A stretch of DNA of 64,000 bases from Lacinutrix sp. Bg11-31 (GCF_002831665.1 NZ_CP025118.1:1054001-1118000), one strand, 5' to 3'. Shown: positions 28,027 to 37,966, counted from the first letter of the stretch. The notes: generated by a model from the letters alone, not told the origin. Made by a program: numbers and translations.

Positions 28027-28255
28027 AACTCCTCTTTCTTCCCATTTCTAAGGAAATGAAAATTCATTCTCCTCTTAAAATAAGAGGAGAGCTAGTACAA
28101 TTCAACATCAATACAAAGCATAATAGCCACAACTATTGTATTAATAAAATATTAAATAATTACAATCTAGCATAGCTCCTCTCTTTAGTAAAAGAGAGGT
28201 GGCTTTTCAAAGAAAATACGGAGAGTTTGAAGAAAAATGCGAAGCTATTTTATCT
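28027..28255. repeat. DUF559-locus repeat, copy B
   Basis: This second copy lies directly before the DUF559 start codon. Its hairpin is at 28178-28199 (loop slightly altered, AGTA). The unit ends 27 bases before the GTG start of the nuclease gene. Confidence 0.85.
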
Positions 28256-28282
28256 TGCCCGCAAAATCACTAACTTAGAAGA

Positions 28283-28651
28283 GTGTACAGAAAAAAACTA
28301 CATTCTAAAGAAGAATTAAAAAAACTCAGATCTGTTTTAAGAAAATCTCTAACGCCTGCTGAAGCTTATTTATGGTCTAAATTAAAAGCAAGACAGTTTA
28401 AAGGAATTAGATTTACAAAACAACACAGCATCGGTTATTACATAGTCGATTTTTATTGTGCTGAATATAAACTCATTATTGAACTAGATGGCGAAATCCA
28501 TAATACACCTAATCAATTTGAGAAAGATGAAATTAGAACTCAATACTTAGAAGGTTTAGGGTACAAAGTAATTAGGTTCGAAAACAAAATGGCATTCGAG
28601 AATTTACCATCCATTTATATGGAGATTGAAGATCAGATTAATAATTTATAG
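28283..28651 (+). CDS. DUF559 (Vsr-like PD-(D/E)xK) endonuclease-domain protein
   Basis: This 122-residue small nuclease-fold protein has the DUF559 motifs LTPAEAYLWSKLK (23-35), VDFYCAEYKLIIELDG (54-69) and GYKVIRFEN. The D55 and E67 pair and the following region fit the PD-(D/E)xK core seen in Vsr-like endonucleases. A GTG at 28283 starts the frame and no ATG gives the conserved N-terminus. It is surrounded by four copies of a ~240-bp repeat, two on each side. Its substrate is unknown. The association with repeats is seen here; a functional link is inferred. Confidence 0.85.
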   Translation: MYRKKLHSKEELKKLRSVLRKSLTPAEAYLWSKLKARQFKGIRFTKQHSIGYYIVDFYCAEYKLIIELDGEIHNTPNQFEKDEIRTQYLEGLGYKVIRFENKMAFENLPSIYMEIEDQINNL

Positions 28652-28668
28652 AAAATATAGTAATTACT

Positions 28669-28905
28669 AACTCCTTTTTCTTTCCATTTCTAAGGAAATG
28701 AAAATTCATTGCTCGGCTTAAAATAAGAGGAGAGCTAATACAGTTTAACTTCAATACAAAGAAAAAAAACCATAACTTTTGTATTAACAAAAATCATAAA
28801 TAAAAAAGAAATATAATCTTGCATAGTTCCTCTCTTTAGTCAAAGAGAGGCGGCTTTTCAAAGAAAAGACGGAGAGTTTGGAGAAAAATGCGAAGCTATT
28901 TTAAG
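28669..28905. repeat. DUF559-locus repeat, copy C
   Basis: This third copy follows the DUF559 gene by 17 bases. The hairpin is at 28829-28850. It is most similar to copy A, including GACGGAGAGTTTGG and the following TCTAGTACAGA tail. Confidence 0.85.
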
Positions 28906-28944
28906 TTGTCTAGTACAGAACTGTGTTAAATTATAACTATTGTT

Positions 28945-29219
<275 letters not shown>

Positions 29220-29220
29220 G

Positions 29221-29886
29221 CTACCACACCACACCTACCAAGCCAAGTTTCCCCAACAAAACATTAGTCTCACTAAAATGTTTGTTCCCAAACCAATATC
29301 CACGATTAGCACTCAAAGGAGAAGGATGACCAGATTCTAAAATAGAATGCTTGCTAACATCAATCAACTTTGCTTTTTTCTTAGCAAAACCTCCCCAAAG
29401 TAAGAAAACAACATTCTCTTTTTTATCGCTTATAGTTTTAATAACAGCATCAGTAAACGTTTCCCAACCTTGTTTTTGGTGACTTCCAGCTTCATGCGCA
29501 CGAACCGTTAAAGTCGCATTCAGCAAAAACACACCTTGTTCTGCCCAACGTTCTAGATTTCCACTTATAGGATAAGCAATGCCTAAATCGGTTTCAATTT
29601 CCTTAAAAATATTGATTAACGAAGGCGGATGTTTTACACCATCATTCACACTAAAACACAAACCATTGGCTTGATTGTAATTATGATAAGGATCTTGACC
29701 AATAATAACAACCTTTAAATCCTTGAAATGGCATTTTTCAAAAGCATTAAAAATTAGGTTTTCAGGTGGAAAACATTGTGTTTCGGCATATTGGTTCGTT
29801 ACAAAAGTCATTAAGTCCTTAAAATACGGACTATCAAACTCTGTTTGCAATTGTAATTTCCAACTTTGGTGAATGCTTGGGTTCAT
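29221..29886 (-). CDS. ung: Uracil-DNA glycosylase, family 1
   Basis: This base-excision repair enzyme removes uracil from DNA. The family-1 motifs are all present: GQDPYH (63-68, catalytic Asp 65), LLLWGGFAKKK-like block, and ESGHPSPLSANRG. I chose the ATG at 29886 (MNPSIHQSWK, 221 residues), which matches the family; a GTG at 29919 would add eleven poorly conserved residues. Its 3' end abuts the fourth DUF559-locus repeat. Confidence 0.93.
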   Translation of the reverse strand: MNPSIHQSWKLQLQTEFDSPYFKDLMTFVTNQYAETQCFPPENLIFNAFEKCHFKDLKVVIIGQDPYHNYNQANGLCFSVNDGVKHPPSLINIFKEIETDLGIAYPISGNLERWAEQGVFLLNATLTVRAHEAGSHQKQGWETFTDAVIKTISDKKENVVFLLWGGFAKKKAKLIDVSKHSILESGHPSPLSANRGYWFGNKHFSETNVLLGKLGLVGVVW

Positions 29887-29963
29887 AACTTTTATAATAG
29901 CAACTATTAAATTCAGCACAAAATAATACTATCTTTAAGATCTATACCAATTCAAACTATTAA

Positions 29964-30479
29964 ATGACGATTAAAAACTCAACAATCCAAGACATTGACG
30001 GCATTTTCAAACTATATAAGATAGCTTCAAACTACCAAAGAGCAAAGAAAACCGTTGTAGTTTGGCCAGATTTCGAGCGTGAATTAGTAGAAAATGAAAT
30101 CACCCAAAACAGACAATTCAAACTTATTATAGATGGCGAAATTGCTTGTGTTTGGGCAGTTGCCTTTAAAGACGATCAAATTTGGGAAAATAGTAAAAAC
30201 CATAAAGCCATTTATATTCATCGTATTGCAACAAATCCGGAGTTTAGAGGACAAGATTTTGTTACTAAAATTGTAAATTGGGCCAAAATTTACGCTGCAA
30301 AAAATGAAATAGATTTTATAAGATTAGATACTTTGGGACATAACACCAAGCTCATTTCATATTACGAAAAAGCAGGTTTCAATTTTTTAGGAATGTTTAC
30401 CTTAAATAACACAAAGGGATTGCCAGACCATTATCACAATCAGCCAGCAGCATTATTTCAAATAGAAGTTAATAAATAA
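29964..30479 (+). CDS. GNAT-family N-acetyltransferase
   Basis: This 171-residue acetyltransferase has the GNAT acetyl-CoA loop (IHRIATNPEFRGQDFVTKIV, about 90-109) and a C-terminal motif B (NTKLISYYEKAGFNFLG). Substrate is not determinable. It is divergent from ung and 58 bases before the YfcC gene; that spacer holds two small GC-rich hairpins (TTCCG...CGGAA and TCCCG...CGGGA) at about 30483-30532. Confidence 0.85.
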   Translation: MTIKNSTIQDIDGIFKLYKIASNYQRAKKTVVVWPDFERELVENEITQNRQFKLIIDGEIACVWAVAFKDDQIWENSKNHKAIYIHRIATNPEFRGQDFVTKIVNWAKIYAAKNEIDFIRLDTLGHNTKLISYYEKAGFNFLGMFTLNNTKGLPDHYHNQPAALFQIEVNK

Positions 30480-30537
30480 GATTTTCCGTCTACGCGGAAA
30501 CAAAAATATAAGCGTCCCGCTTTCTCGGGAAATAGAT

Positions 30538-32031
30538 ATGAAAAACATGAAATTTCCAACAGCACAAACCATTTTACTAATTATTGCTGCACTTGTAACG
30601 TTGTTAACTTGGCTTATTCCTGCAGGAAAATACGATACTTTAGTTTATAATAAAGACACTAATAACTTTACACAAGCAAGTATCGAGAAATCTATTAATC
30701 TTCCAGCGACACAAGAAACATTAAACACGTTATCTGTAAAAATACCATTAGATAAATTTACAGAAGGCGATATTTATAAAGCCATTAACATCCCAAATAC
30801 TTACAAAAAACTAGAGTCTAGACCACAAGGTATTTTAGAGTTTATAAAATCGCCAATAAAAGGTATTATTGAAGCTGCCGATATTATTTTTCTAGTATTA
30901 ATTATTGGAGGTTTAATAGGAATAATAAATAGTACAGGTGCTTTCGATGCTGGAATTTCATGGCTTGCAAACGCTTTAAAAGGAAGAGAATTTATACTCA
31001 TTATTTTGGTAACCACTTTAGTAGCAATTGGCGGAACAACCTTTGGCTTTGCCGAAGAAACCATTGCCTTCTTCCCTATTCTAGTTCCTGTATTTCTCGC
31101 CGCAAAATACGATGCCTTAGTTGGTGTCGCTTGTATATTTATAGGTTCGTCCATTGGTACTATGTGCTCTACAATAAATCCGTTTAGCACTATTATTGCT
31201 AGTGATGCTGCTGGAATAAGTTGGACTACAGGTGCTTTTGGTCGCGTTTTAATGTTAGTATCTTGTTTGGCTATTTGTATTATTTACATTTTACGTTATG
31301 CTAGTCGTGTAAAAAAAGATCCTACAAAATCTATTATCTACGATCAACAACAACAAATTGCCGCTTTATTTGGTAATACTTCAACCGAAACTATTAAGTT
31401 TACATCACGTTTACGTTTAGCTTTATTTGTTTTCGCTATGTGTTTTGCTATCATGATTTATGGTGTGGTATTCTTAGAATGGTGGTTTGTAGAAATGACA
31501 GCAACCTTTTTAGTAGGTTCTATTTTAATAGGTATTATTACAGGTATTAAAGAATCTACCTTTGTAGATACTTTTGTAAAAGGTGCGGCCGATTTGTTGG
31601 GTGTTGCTTTAATTATTGGTATTGCAAGAGGTATTACAGTTATCATGGCAGACGGTCTAATTAGCGACACCATGTTATATTATGCAAGCGATATTACAAA
31701 CGGAATGAATAAAGGTGTATTTGCAAGTGCTATAACAGGTATTTACGCTGTACTCTCTTTCTTTATTCCTAGTTCTTCGGGAATGGCTGTTTTAACCATG
31801 CCAATTATGTCGCCTTTAGCAGATGGTGTTGGTGTTGGAAGAGAAATTGTAGTCAATGCTTATCAATACGGAATGGGATTATTCTACCTAGTAAACCCAA
31901 CAGGATTAATATTAGCCTCTTTGGCAATAGTAAAAGTGGGCTATAATAAATGGCTTAAATTTATCATGCCTTTGTTTATTACTTTGATTGTTTTTACTTT
32001 ATTAGTGATGACGATTTCCGTATATTTATAG
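30538..32031 (+). CDS. YfcC-family membrane transporter
   Basis: This 497-residue inner-membrane protein has about 12 hydrophobic segments and the opening PTAQTILLIIAALVTLLTWL with IPAGKYD, a mark of the YfcC / C4-dicarboxylate carrier-like family. Conserved glycine-rich helices (GGTTFGFAEETIAFFPILVP and FFIPSSSGMAVLTMPIMSPL) fit. Members are thought to move peptides, amino acids or dicarboxylates; the substrate is unknown. It is likely transcribed alone. Confidence 0.88.
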   Translation: MKNMKFPTAQTILLIIAALVTLLTWLIPAGKYDTLVYNKDTNNFTQASIEKSINLPATQETLNTLSVKIPLDKFTEGDIYKAINIPNTYKKLESRPQGILEFIKSPIKGIIEAADIIFLVLIIGGLIGIINSTGAFDAGISWLANALKGREFILIILVTTLVAIGGTTFGFAEETIAFFPILVPVFLAAKYDALVGVACIFIGSSIGTMCSTINPFSTIIASDAAGISWTTGAFGRVLMLVSCLAICIIYILRYASRVKKDPTKSIIYDQQQQIAALFGNTSTETIKFTSRLRLALFVFAMCFAIMIYGVVFLEWWFVEMTATFLVGSILIGIITGIKESTFVDTFVKGAADLLGVALIIGIARGITVIMADGLISDTMLYYASDITNGMNKGVFASAITGIYAVLSFFIPSSSGMAVLTMPIMSPLADGVGVGREIVVNAYQYGMGLFYLVNPTGLILASLAIVKVGYNKWLKFIMPLFITLIVFTLLVMTISVYL

Positions 32032-32085
32032 GAACAAAAAAGTTGTTACTTATAGTAAAATCAGCTATTATAATTAATAGAGATT

Positions 32086-32145
32086 TGTCAGTTCGAGTGA
32101 AATCTTTAATTGATTGAAATGAAATTATAGGTTTTGTATCGAGAA
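32086..32145. repeat. Single arm of the TGTCA...TGTATCGAGAA repeat family
   Basis: The segment starts TGTCAGTTCGAGTGA and ends TTGTATCGAGAAC. It matches the right arm of the inverted repeat at 9170-9213 in both ends but has a longer middle. It lies in the gap between the transporter and the FAD monooxygenase. Confidence 0.6.
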
Positions 32146-32206
32146 CATTATGAAAGTTTCCCATACTTCGAAATCATTATAACCAACAACACACTAAACA
32201 AGTTCA

Positions 32207-33337
32207 ATGTACACAATTATAGGTGCCGGAATTGGTGGTTTAACAACTGCTGTAGTCTTCGAGAAATTAAACATAGACTATCAATTATACGAAAAATCCA
32301 AACGGCCAAACGCATTAGGTGCAGGAATTTGGTTGGCACCAAATGCATTACAAGTCTTAGAGTTTGCAGGTGTTATAGATAGCATTTTTAAGGTTAGTAA
32401 TGTTGTAGATCGTATTACATTATCTAACGAAAAACTAAAACCATTAGCCGATAGTAGTCAATTACCTGCCAAAGAAAAATACGGTTTTTCTACAGTCGCT
32501 ATTCATCGTGCAAAACTACAACTGGCTTTAATAAAAGCCATCCCAAAAGACAAAATACACTGGAACAAAGCCTTTGCATCTTATAAACAAGAAGATAATG
32601 CTGTAACCGTAACGTTTCAAGATGGTACAACAACACAAAGCCAATACCTTATTGGTGCAGATGGTATAGACTCTAAAGTTCGAGGACAACTATTTCCAAA
32701 ATCACAAATACGTTATTCTGGACAAACCTGTTGGAGAGGTGTCATGAAAAGCGCTTTACCAGCAGAATATAAAGACAGAGGCATCGAAATGTGGGGAAAA
32801 GGCATCAGGTTTGGTTTGTCTCAACTTTCAGAAAACGAAACCTCTTGGTTTGCAGTAAAAAATAGCGAAGCGTTTCAAAAAGACGATAGAGCCGTTTTAA
32901 AAAAGAAACTACTCTCCTACTTTAAAGATTTTCATCCTTTGGTAAATGAGCTGATTAGTAACACAGAAATCAACGCTATATTAAGAAACGATATTACCGA
33001 TTTAAAACCCATAAAACATTGGCAAAAAGATAACGTTTGCCTTATTGGAGATGCAGCACATGCAACAACACCCAATATGGGACAAGGTGGTGCACAAGCT
33101 ATAGAAGATGCCTATTATTTAGGAAAACTGATTGCTAAAAACCCAACCGAAAACAATTTTAAAGCCTTCGAAAACAAACGCTTTAAACGTGTAAATAACA
33201 TAGTGAAACAATCTTGGTTTACAGGGAAAATAGCGAACTTAAATACAGGTTATTCCGTGAGGAATGCACTATTTAGTACACTTCCTAAAAAACTAATAGA
33301 CAAAAACATGTACTCTGTTTACGATTTAAAAGACTAA
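32207..33337 (+). CDS. FAD-dependent monooxygenase
   Basis: This 376-residue flavoprotein hydroxylase has the dinucleotide motif GAGIGGL (6-12), the DG motif region (IGADGIDSKVRGQLFP) and GDAAHATTPNMGQGGAQAIE for FAD ribityl binding. It resembles salicylate hydroxylase or zeaxanthin epoxidase type enzymes. It is followed by a tiny lipoprotein ORF and an AraC-type regulator. The substrate is unknown, but the neighbouring aldehyde dehydrogenase may work on its products. Confidence 0.9.
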   Translation: MYTIIGAGIGGLTTAVVFEKLNIDYQLYEKSKRPNALGAGIWLAPNALQVLEFAGVIDSIFKVSNVVDRITLSNEKLKPLADSSQLPAKEKYGFSTVAIHRAKLQLALIKAIPKDKIHWNKAFASYKQEDNAVTVTFQDGTTTQSQYLIGADGIDSKVRGQLFPKSQIRYSGQTCWRGVMKSALPAEYKDRGIEMWGKGIRFGLSQLSENETSWFAVKNSEAFQKDDRAVLKKKLLSYFKDFHPLVNELISNTEINAILRNDITDLKPIKHWQKDNVCLIGDAAHATTPNMGQGGAQAIEDAYYLGKLIAKNPTENNFKAFENKRFKRVNNIVKQSWFTGKIANLNTGYSVRNALFSTLPKKLIDKNMYSVYDLKD

Positions 33338-33348
33338 TTTTTATTTAT

Positions 33349-33420
33349 ATGAAATACACACTACTCCTATTCGTCTCGTTTATCTGTTTTAGCTGTGATT
33401 CAAAATATAAAACAAAATAA
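33349..33420 (+). CDS. Tiny lipoprotein ORF (23 residues)
   Basis: A short ORF opens MKYTLLLFVSFICFSC and ends DSKYKTK. It has a complete lipobox (FSC, cysteine 16) and almost no mature part. The stop is immediately followed by the AraC-type ATG at 33421. It may be a genuine mini-lipoprotein or the remnant of a longer lipoprotein gene. It starts 11 bases after the monooxygenase stop, and the tight packing favours real translation. Confidence 0.5.
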   Translation: MKYTLLLFVSFICFSCDSKYKTK

Positions 33421-34254
33421 ATGGCAATAGAAAATATACCTGAAATCTACATTAAGAATAAAAAAGAAAGTCCAGATTTATTTGTTTACGACTTTAAAAT
33501 GACAACAGATGTTGTTAAAAGTAAAGTGAATTTAGGCATGAATATGTTTAGTTTTCTTCAAGTAGGGAAAAAACAAGTACATTTTGCAGGAACATCGGTT
33601 GCAGTAAATAAAGACCAATCATTATTACTGAAAAAAGGAAATTGGCTTTGGACAGAATTATTAGACACAGAAGCTATTTATTACTGTAAACTCTTCTTCT
33701 TTTCTGAAGAAAAACTAACCGATTTTTTAAGTAAATACACAAACGATGTCAAGCCGTATAAAGAAGACGTGCCTTATTTTGTAATAGAAAACGATGCATA
33801 TATTGCTTCTTTTATTAGTTCGTTAGCATCAAATACATTCGAAAATCATAATTTTAGCGACGCATTGTTAGCTTTAAAGTTTGAAGAAATTGTATTGTAC
33901 TTATTAAATAAATATGGTGACACATTCGAGTATTACTTACATTCTTTAATTTCTAAAGAGGTTTCGCCATTTAAAAATATAGTAGAAAACAATGTGCATT
34001 CTAATTTAAAGTTAGAAGAAATTGCCTTTCTCTGCAATATGAGTTTATCTACTTTTAAACGTCATTTTACAAACGAATACAACCAAGCTCCAGGGAAATG
34101 GTTGCAAGATAAACGTCTGCAAAAAGCCAAAGAATTGTTACAAGGAGGTGAATTAAAAGTATCAGATATTTACTTAGAAATTGGCTATAACAACCTGTCT
34201 AACTTTAGTGTAGCCTTTAAAAACAAGTTCGGAATTAGCCCATCAGATATTTAA
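33421..34254 (+). CDS. AraC-family transcriptional regulator
   Basis: The 277-residue regulator has a C-terminal AraC/XylS double helix-turn-helix (about 185-277): LKLEEIAFLCNMSLSTFKRH and VSDIYLEIGYNNLSNFSVAF. The N-terminal half is a cupin-like or variable ligand domain. Gene order is FAD monooxygenase, tiny lipoprotein, this gene, then aldehyde dehydrogenase, so it probably controls that oxidative pathway. Confidence 0.9.
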   Translation: MAIENIPEIYIKNKKESPDLFVYDFKMTTDVVKSKVNLGMNMFSFLQVGKKQVHFAGTSVAVNKDQSLLLKKGNWLWTELLDTEAIYYCKLFFFSEEKLTDFLSKYTNDVKPYKEDVPYFVIENDAYIASFISSLASNTFENHNFSDALLALKFEEIVLYLLNKYGDTFEYYLHSLISKEVSPFKNIVENNVHSNLKLEEIAFLCNMSLSTFKRHFTNEYNQAPGKWLQDKRLQKAKELLQGGELKVSDIYLEIGYNNLSNFSVAFKNKFGISPSDI

Positions 34255-34396
34255 AATTAAATAAACAATATTTAATTAATTGATTTTCAATCTTTTAATA
34301 ATAATATGCGCTATTTATTTTTCAAAATAAACAACATTGACCTTTTTTCATAAGTTATTGAGCCGTTTCAATAAATAGAAAGGTAATAACCCAACA

Positions 34397-34404
34397 TACA
34401 TTTG
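34397..34404 (+). promoter_or_regulatory. Predicted -7 element for the aldehyde dehydrogenase gene
   Basis: TACATTTG matches the Bacteroidota -7 consensus, 66 bases before the ATG. No TTG at the usual distance is present, which would suit activator-dependent transcription by the AraC regulator upstream. That link is inferred. Confidence 0.4.
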
Positions 34405-34470
34405 CACCATAATTAAACAACGCTTGTTTTTACAAGCACTATTTAAGAATCAAAATTAAAAATTATAATT

Positions 34471-35973
34471 ATGGCAAATGTAACAAAACCTGTATTTAAA
34501 GAAAGATACGGTAACTTTATTGGAGGTAAATTCGTAGCACCTGTAAAAGGTCAATATTTCGATAACGTTTCTCCAGTAGATGGTAAAGTATTTACGCAAG
34601 CAGCACGCTCAACACAAGAAGATATAGATTTAGCACTTGATGCAGCGCACGAAGCGTTCCCATCTTGGAGTAAATCATCGGCTACAGAGCGTAGTAATAT
34701 GTTATTAAAAATTGCACAAGTAATGGAAGATAACTTCGAGTACTTAGCAACTTTAGAAACTATCGATAACGGAAAACCAATTCGCGAATCTCGTGCAGCA
34801 GATATCCCTTATTGTATCGATCACTTTCGTTATTTCGCAGGTGTAATTCGTGCAGACGAAGGTAGTATTTCAGAACACGACAAAGACACTGTAAGTATTG
34901 TATTAAACGAACCTATTGGTGTTGTTGGAGAAATTATCCCTTGGAATTTTCCAATGTTAATGTTAGCATGGAAAATTGCTCCAGCTTTAGCAGCAGGTTG
35001 TACAGCTGTTGTAAAACCAGCAGAACAAACTCCTACTAGTGTTATTGCATTAATGGAACTTATTGGCGATATTTTACCAGCAGGTGTATTAAACATTGTA
35101 ACTGGTTTTGGTGCAGAAGCAGGTGCAGCTTTAGCAACATCTAAGCGTATTGCAAAACTATCTTTTACTGGTTCTACAGAAACTGGACGTAAAGTTTTAC
35201 ACAATGCTGCCGAAAACATTATTCCTGTAACTATGGAATTAGGTGGTAAATCTCCAAACGTATTTTTTCCATCTGTAGCAGATCATGATGACGATTTCTT
35301 TAGTAAAGCTATTGAAGGTGCATTAATGTTCTCCTTAAACCAAGGTGAAATTTGTACTGCTCCATCACGTATTTTAGTGCATGAGGATATTGCAGATCTT
35401 TTTATCGAAAAAATGAAAGTGCGTTTAAAAGCAATTAAAACAGGAAACCCATTAGATCCAGAAACAATGATTGGTTCTCAAGTTTCTAAGCCACAATACG
35501 ACAAAATTCTTGACTATATTAAAATAGGAAAAGAAGAAGGTGCAGAAGTTGTTGCTGGTGGTGATGCTGGTAATTACGAAGGCGAACTTTCTGAAGGATA
35601 CTACATCCAACCTACTGTTTTAAAAGGAAATAATAAGATGCGTATTTTCCAAGAAGAAATTTTTGGTCCTGTTGTAGCTTTAACAACATTTAGTTCTACC
35701 GAAGAAGCTATTGCAATTGCAAACGATACGCCTTACGGTTTAGGAGCAGGTGTTTGGTCTAGAGATGCACACGAATTATTCCAAGTGCCTCGTGCTATAC
35801 AAGCTGGTAGAGTTTGGGTAAACCAATACCATACTTATCCTGCACACGCTCCTTTTGGCGGTGTTAAAGAATCTGGATTTGGTCGTGAAAATCATAAAAT
35901 GGCTTTAGATCATTACCGTGTTGTAAAAAACATGTTAATCTCTTACGACAAGAAGCCTATGGGATTCTTTTAA
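34471..35973 (+). CDS. NAD(P)-dependent aldehyde dehydrogenase
   Basis: This 500-residue enzyme oxidises an aldehyde to an acid. The catalytic cysteine is C295 in [11 protein letters not shown] and the general base is E256 in MELGGKSPN. Cofactor-binding ([20 protein letters not shown]) and FTGSTETGR are intact. The extra residues between E256 and C295 fit the AldB/ExaC-type subgroup. A hairpin terminator follows. It may work with the upstream FAD monooxygenase and AraC regulator. Confidence 0.93.
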   Translation: MANVTKPVFKERYGNFIGGKFVAPVKGQYFDNVSPVDGKVFTQAARSTQEDIDLALDAAHEAFPSWSKSSATERSNMLLKIAQVMEDNFEYLATLETIDNGKPIRESRAADIPYCIDHFRYFAGVIRADEGSISEHDKDTVSIVLNEPIGVVGEIIPWNFPMLMLAWKIAPALAAGCTAVVKPAEQTPTSVIALMELIGDILPAGVLNIVTGFGAEAGAALATSKRIAKLSFTGSTETGRKVLHNAAENIIPVTMELGGKSPNVFFPSVADHDDDFFSKAIEGALMFSLNQGEICTAPSRILVHEDIADLFIEKMKVRLKAIKTGNPLDPETMIGSQVSKPQYDKILDYIKIGKEEGAEVVAGGDAGNYEGELSEGYYIQPTVLKGNNKMRIFQEEIFGPVVALTTFSSTEEAIAIANDTPYGLGAGVWSRDAHELFQVPRAIQAGRVWVNQYHTYPAHAPFGGVKESGFGRENHKMALDHYRVVKNMLISYDKKPMGFF

Positions 35974-36002
35974 TTAAAACACATTAAATTAATGTAATAA
36001 TG

Positions 36003-36031
36003 AAGCCTTGGATAATCCAGGGCTTTATTTT
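36003..36031 (+). terminator. Rho-independent terminator after aldehyde dehydrogenase
   Basis: AAGCCTTGGA (36003-36012) pairs with TCCAGGGCTT (36016-36025, one G-U pair) and is followed by a T-rich tail. Confidence 0.8.
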
Positions 36032-36105
36032 GTTTAATAAACAACACATTTACAAAAGAAGAAAACTAGCAGCAGCACTACTCCTATATAGAAAACAAAA
36101 ACAAC

Positions 36106-36113
36106 TATTTTTG
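36106..36113 (+). promoter_or_regulatory. Predicted -7 element for the Nudix gene
   Basis: TATTTTTG lies 20 bases upstream of the Nudix ATG and matches TAnnTTTG. No well-spaced TTG is evident. Confidence 0.4.
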
Positions 36114-36133
36114 TGCAACATTAAACGCTCTAC

Positions 36134-36664
36134 ATGCAGAATTTAAAAACACATTATCATCCAGAGGTTATAGACCTCGAAAACAAATCTGTCTTTACAA
36201 GGTTAACCACACGAAGCATCGTTATTAATGGCGATTCTATTTTACTACTTTACACTAAAAGATATGAAGATTACAGTCTTCCTGGAGGTGGTTTAGATGT
36301 TAACGAAGATAAAATAGAAGGCATGAAAAGAGAGCTTAACGAAGAAACTGGAGCCCAAAACATTAGAAACATTAAGCCTTTTGGTATTTACGAAGAATAT
36401 AGACCTTGGTACAAACCAGATTTCGATGTACAGCACATGATCTCCTATTGCTACACTTGCGATATTAACACAGCACTTGGCAATACCAGTTTAGAAGCCT
36501 ACGAAACAAATAATGGTATGAAAGCCGTTTGGGTTAATATACACATAGCAATTGCTCATAATATTAAAATAATGGCTACAAGCGATAAAAAAGGCATGTC
36601 TATAGAGCGAGAAACGTTTTTATTACAACGAATAGCAGAAAGTAAAAAACTCAGTAGTATTTAA
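36134..36664 (+). CDS. Nudix hydrolase
   Basis: The 176-residue protein has a Nudix box at about 54-76 (GGGLDVNEDKIEGMKRELNE then ETGA), matching G-x5-E-x7-RE-x2-EE-x-G. Such enzymes cleave nucleoside diphosphates linked to another group; the substrate cannot be told. The gene has its own -7 promoter element and a strong terminator, so it is a single-gene unit. Confidence 0.9.
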   Translation: MQNLKTHYHPEVIDLENKSVFTRLTTRSIVINGDSILLLYTKRYEDYSLPGGGLDVNEDKIEGMKRELNEETGAQNIRNIKPFGIYEEYRPWYKPDFDVQHMISYCYTCDINTALGNTSLEAYETNNGMKAVWVNIHIAIAHNIKIMATSDKKGMSIERETFLLQRIAESKKLSSI

Positions 36665-36670
36665 TACACC

Positions 36671-36702
36671 AAAAAGCATAAATTAAACGGTTTATGCTTT
36701 TT
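36671..36702 (+). terminator. Rho-independent terminator after the Nudix gene
   Basis: AAAAAGCATAAA (36671-36682) pairs perfectly with TTTATGCTTTTT (36691-36702) around an 8-base loop. It is symmetrical and could stop transcription from both sides. Confidence 0.85.
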
Positions 36703-36805
36703 TATGCAATAGCAGCTGCAACATTTAAAACATATAATAACTATCCTATTTATTTAAGCTGTAACCATTTTACAATTCTTAGTTTTACTTTTTCTAATAC
36801 AACAC

Positions 36806-37600
36806 ATGCGATATTTTATACATTTAGGCTTTAATGGTAGCGATTATAGTGGTTGGCAAAAGCAAAACACCACCACAAATACTGTACAAGAAGTTATAGA
36901 AAATACACTTACTAAAATATTTAAGAAGAATATTAGCATTTATGGTTGTGGCAGAACAGATGCAGGCGTTCACGCTAGCCAATATGTAATTCAGGTTAAT
37001 TTAGACGAAGCACCAACATTCGATTTAAAATTTCGGATGAATAAAAACCTACCCAACAGCATCGCAGTATTCGAGATTATAGAAGTTACCGTAGAGCAAC
37101 ATTGCCGTTACCATGCAACAGCGCGCTCTTACGACTATTTTATACATTGGCATAAAAACCAATTGCTCCATAATAATAGCTCCTTTTACCAAGATTACAA
37201 GTTAGATTTCGATGTAATGAAACAAGCTACTGCGCTTATTCTCGAAACCAAAAACTTTAAAGCCTTTTGCAAACAACCCGATCTATACGATAATACGTAT
37301 TGTAACATTACCGACTGCCAACTCTATATTAACGAAGCACAAGGCAGAATACGCTTTTCTATAACCAGTAACCGTTTTTTGCGTGGTATGGTTAGAATTT
37401 GTGTGTACTATTTACTAGAAGTTGGTCGTGGTAAAATAACTTTAGAAGAATTTAGACAAATTTTAAACCAAGAAAAAGAGTTAAAAGTAACTTACGCTGC
37501 ACATGCAAATGGTCTTTTTCTTAGTAAGGTTGAGTATCCATTTTTAGAATTGGACAGCACTCATAATCTGGTAAATATGTTGCGTGTTGGTTTAGAATAA
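36806..37600 (+). CDS. truA: tRNA pseudouridine(38-40) synthase
   Basis: This 264-residue enzyme modifies uridines 38-40 in the tRNA anticodon arm. The catalytic aspartate is D52 in GRTDAGVHA. N-terminal LGFNGSDYSGWQKQ and the C-terminal FLRGMVRI block confirm TruA. The length is the family standard. Its 3' end is the left edge of the accessory island (37.6-42.5 kb). Confidence 0.95.
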   Translation: MRYFIHLGFNGSDYSGWQKQNTTTNTVQEVIENTLTKIFKKNISIYGCGRTDAGVHASQYVIQVNLDEAPTFDLKFRMNKNLPNSIAVFEIIEVTVEQHCRYHATARSYDYFIHWHKNQLLHNNSSFYQDYKLDFDVMKQATALILETKNFKAFCKQPDLYDNTYCNITDCQLYINEAQGRIRFSITSNRFLRGMVRICVYYLLEVGRGKITLEEFRQILNQEKELKVTYAAHANGLFLSKVEYPFLELDSTHNLVNMLRVGLE

Positions 37601-37633
37601 TTTAAACTTAGTGTAAATTTGCATTATAGTCTG

Positions 37634-37666
37634 ATATAAAACGGTTGCATATCAGTTTAACTGTTA
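37634..37666. repeat. Island junction repeat R1
   Basis: This copy reads ATATAAAACGGTTGCATATC then AGTTTAACTGTTA. Three further copies lie at 40497, 41356 and 41992, each a short distance upstream of a small same-strand gene. Here the next ATG is 67 bases away. Confidence 0.75.
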
Positions 37667-37732
37667 ACCACAATTAAAAAGAATAAAATTAGAAACTACA
37701 AATAGTTTTATTTATTACTGAATAATAACAAA

Positions 37733-37966
37733 ATGATTATAGAACAAGAGCAAAAATTTAAAGAGGTACTTTCTAAAATAGAAGGGGAAATTAATGAACG
37801 CAGTTTTTTTAGTAAGTTCTTAGAATTGTATCCTGAAGTTTGGAAAAAACATAAAATTACATTTTCAAAATTTAATAGAAGTAAACAATTTGGACAAACA
37901 ATTCCGTTACCAAAACCTGAAGTTTCTTTACGAAAAGAAATTAGGTTGTGGTTACAAAAACAATAA
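37733..37966 (+). CDS. Hypothetical protein (77 residues)
   Basis: The small protein starts MIIEQEQKFKEVLSKIEGEI and ends EIRLWLQKQ. It is charged and helical-looking, with no membrane segment or signal peptide. It is the first gene of the island after truA, 67 bases behind junction repeat R1. I do not recognise a family. Confidence 0.55.
   Translation: MIIEQEQKFKEVLSKIEGEINERSFFSKFLELYPEVWKKHKITFSKFNRSKQFGQTIPLPKPEVSLRKEIRLWLQKQ

Noticed and set aside
30801..31190. Minus-strand frame of 129 residues inside the YfcC gene
   Set aside because: It is a shadow of a well-supported membrane transporter gene on the other strand.
34830..35219. Minus-strand frame of 129 residues inside the aldehyde dehydrogenase gene
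   Set aside because: It is a shadow of a gene with intact catalytic motifs.
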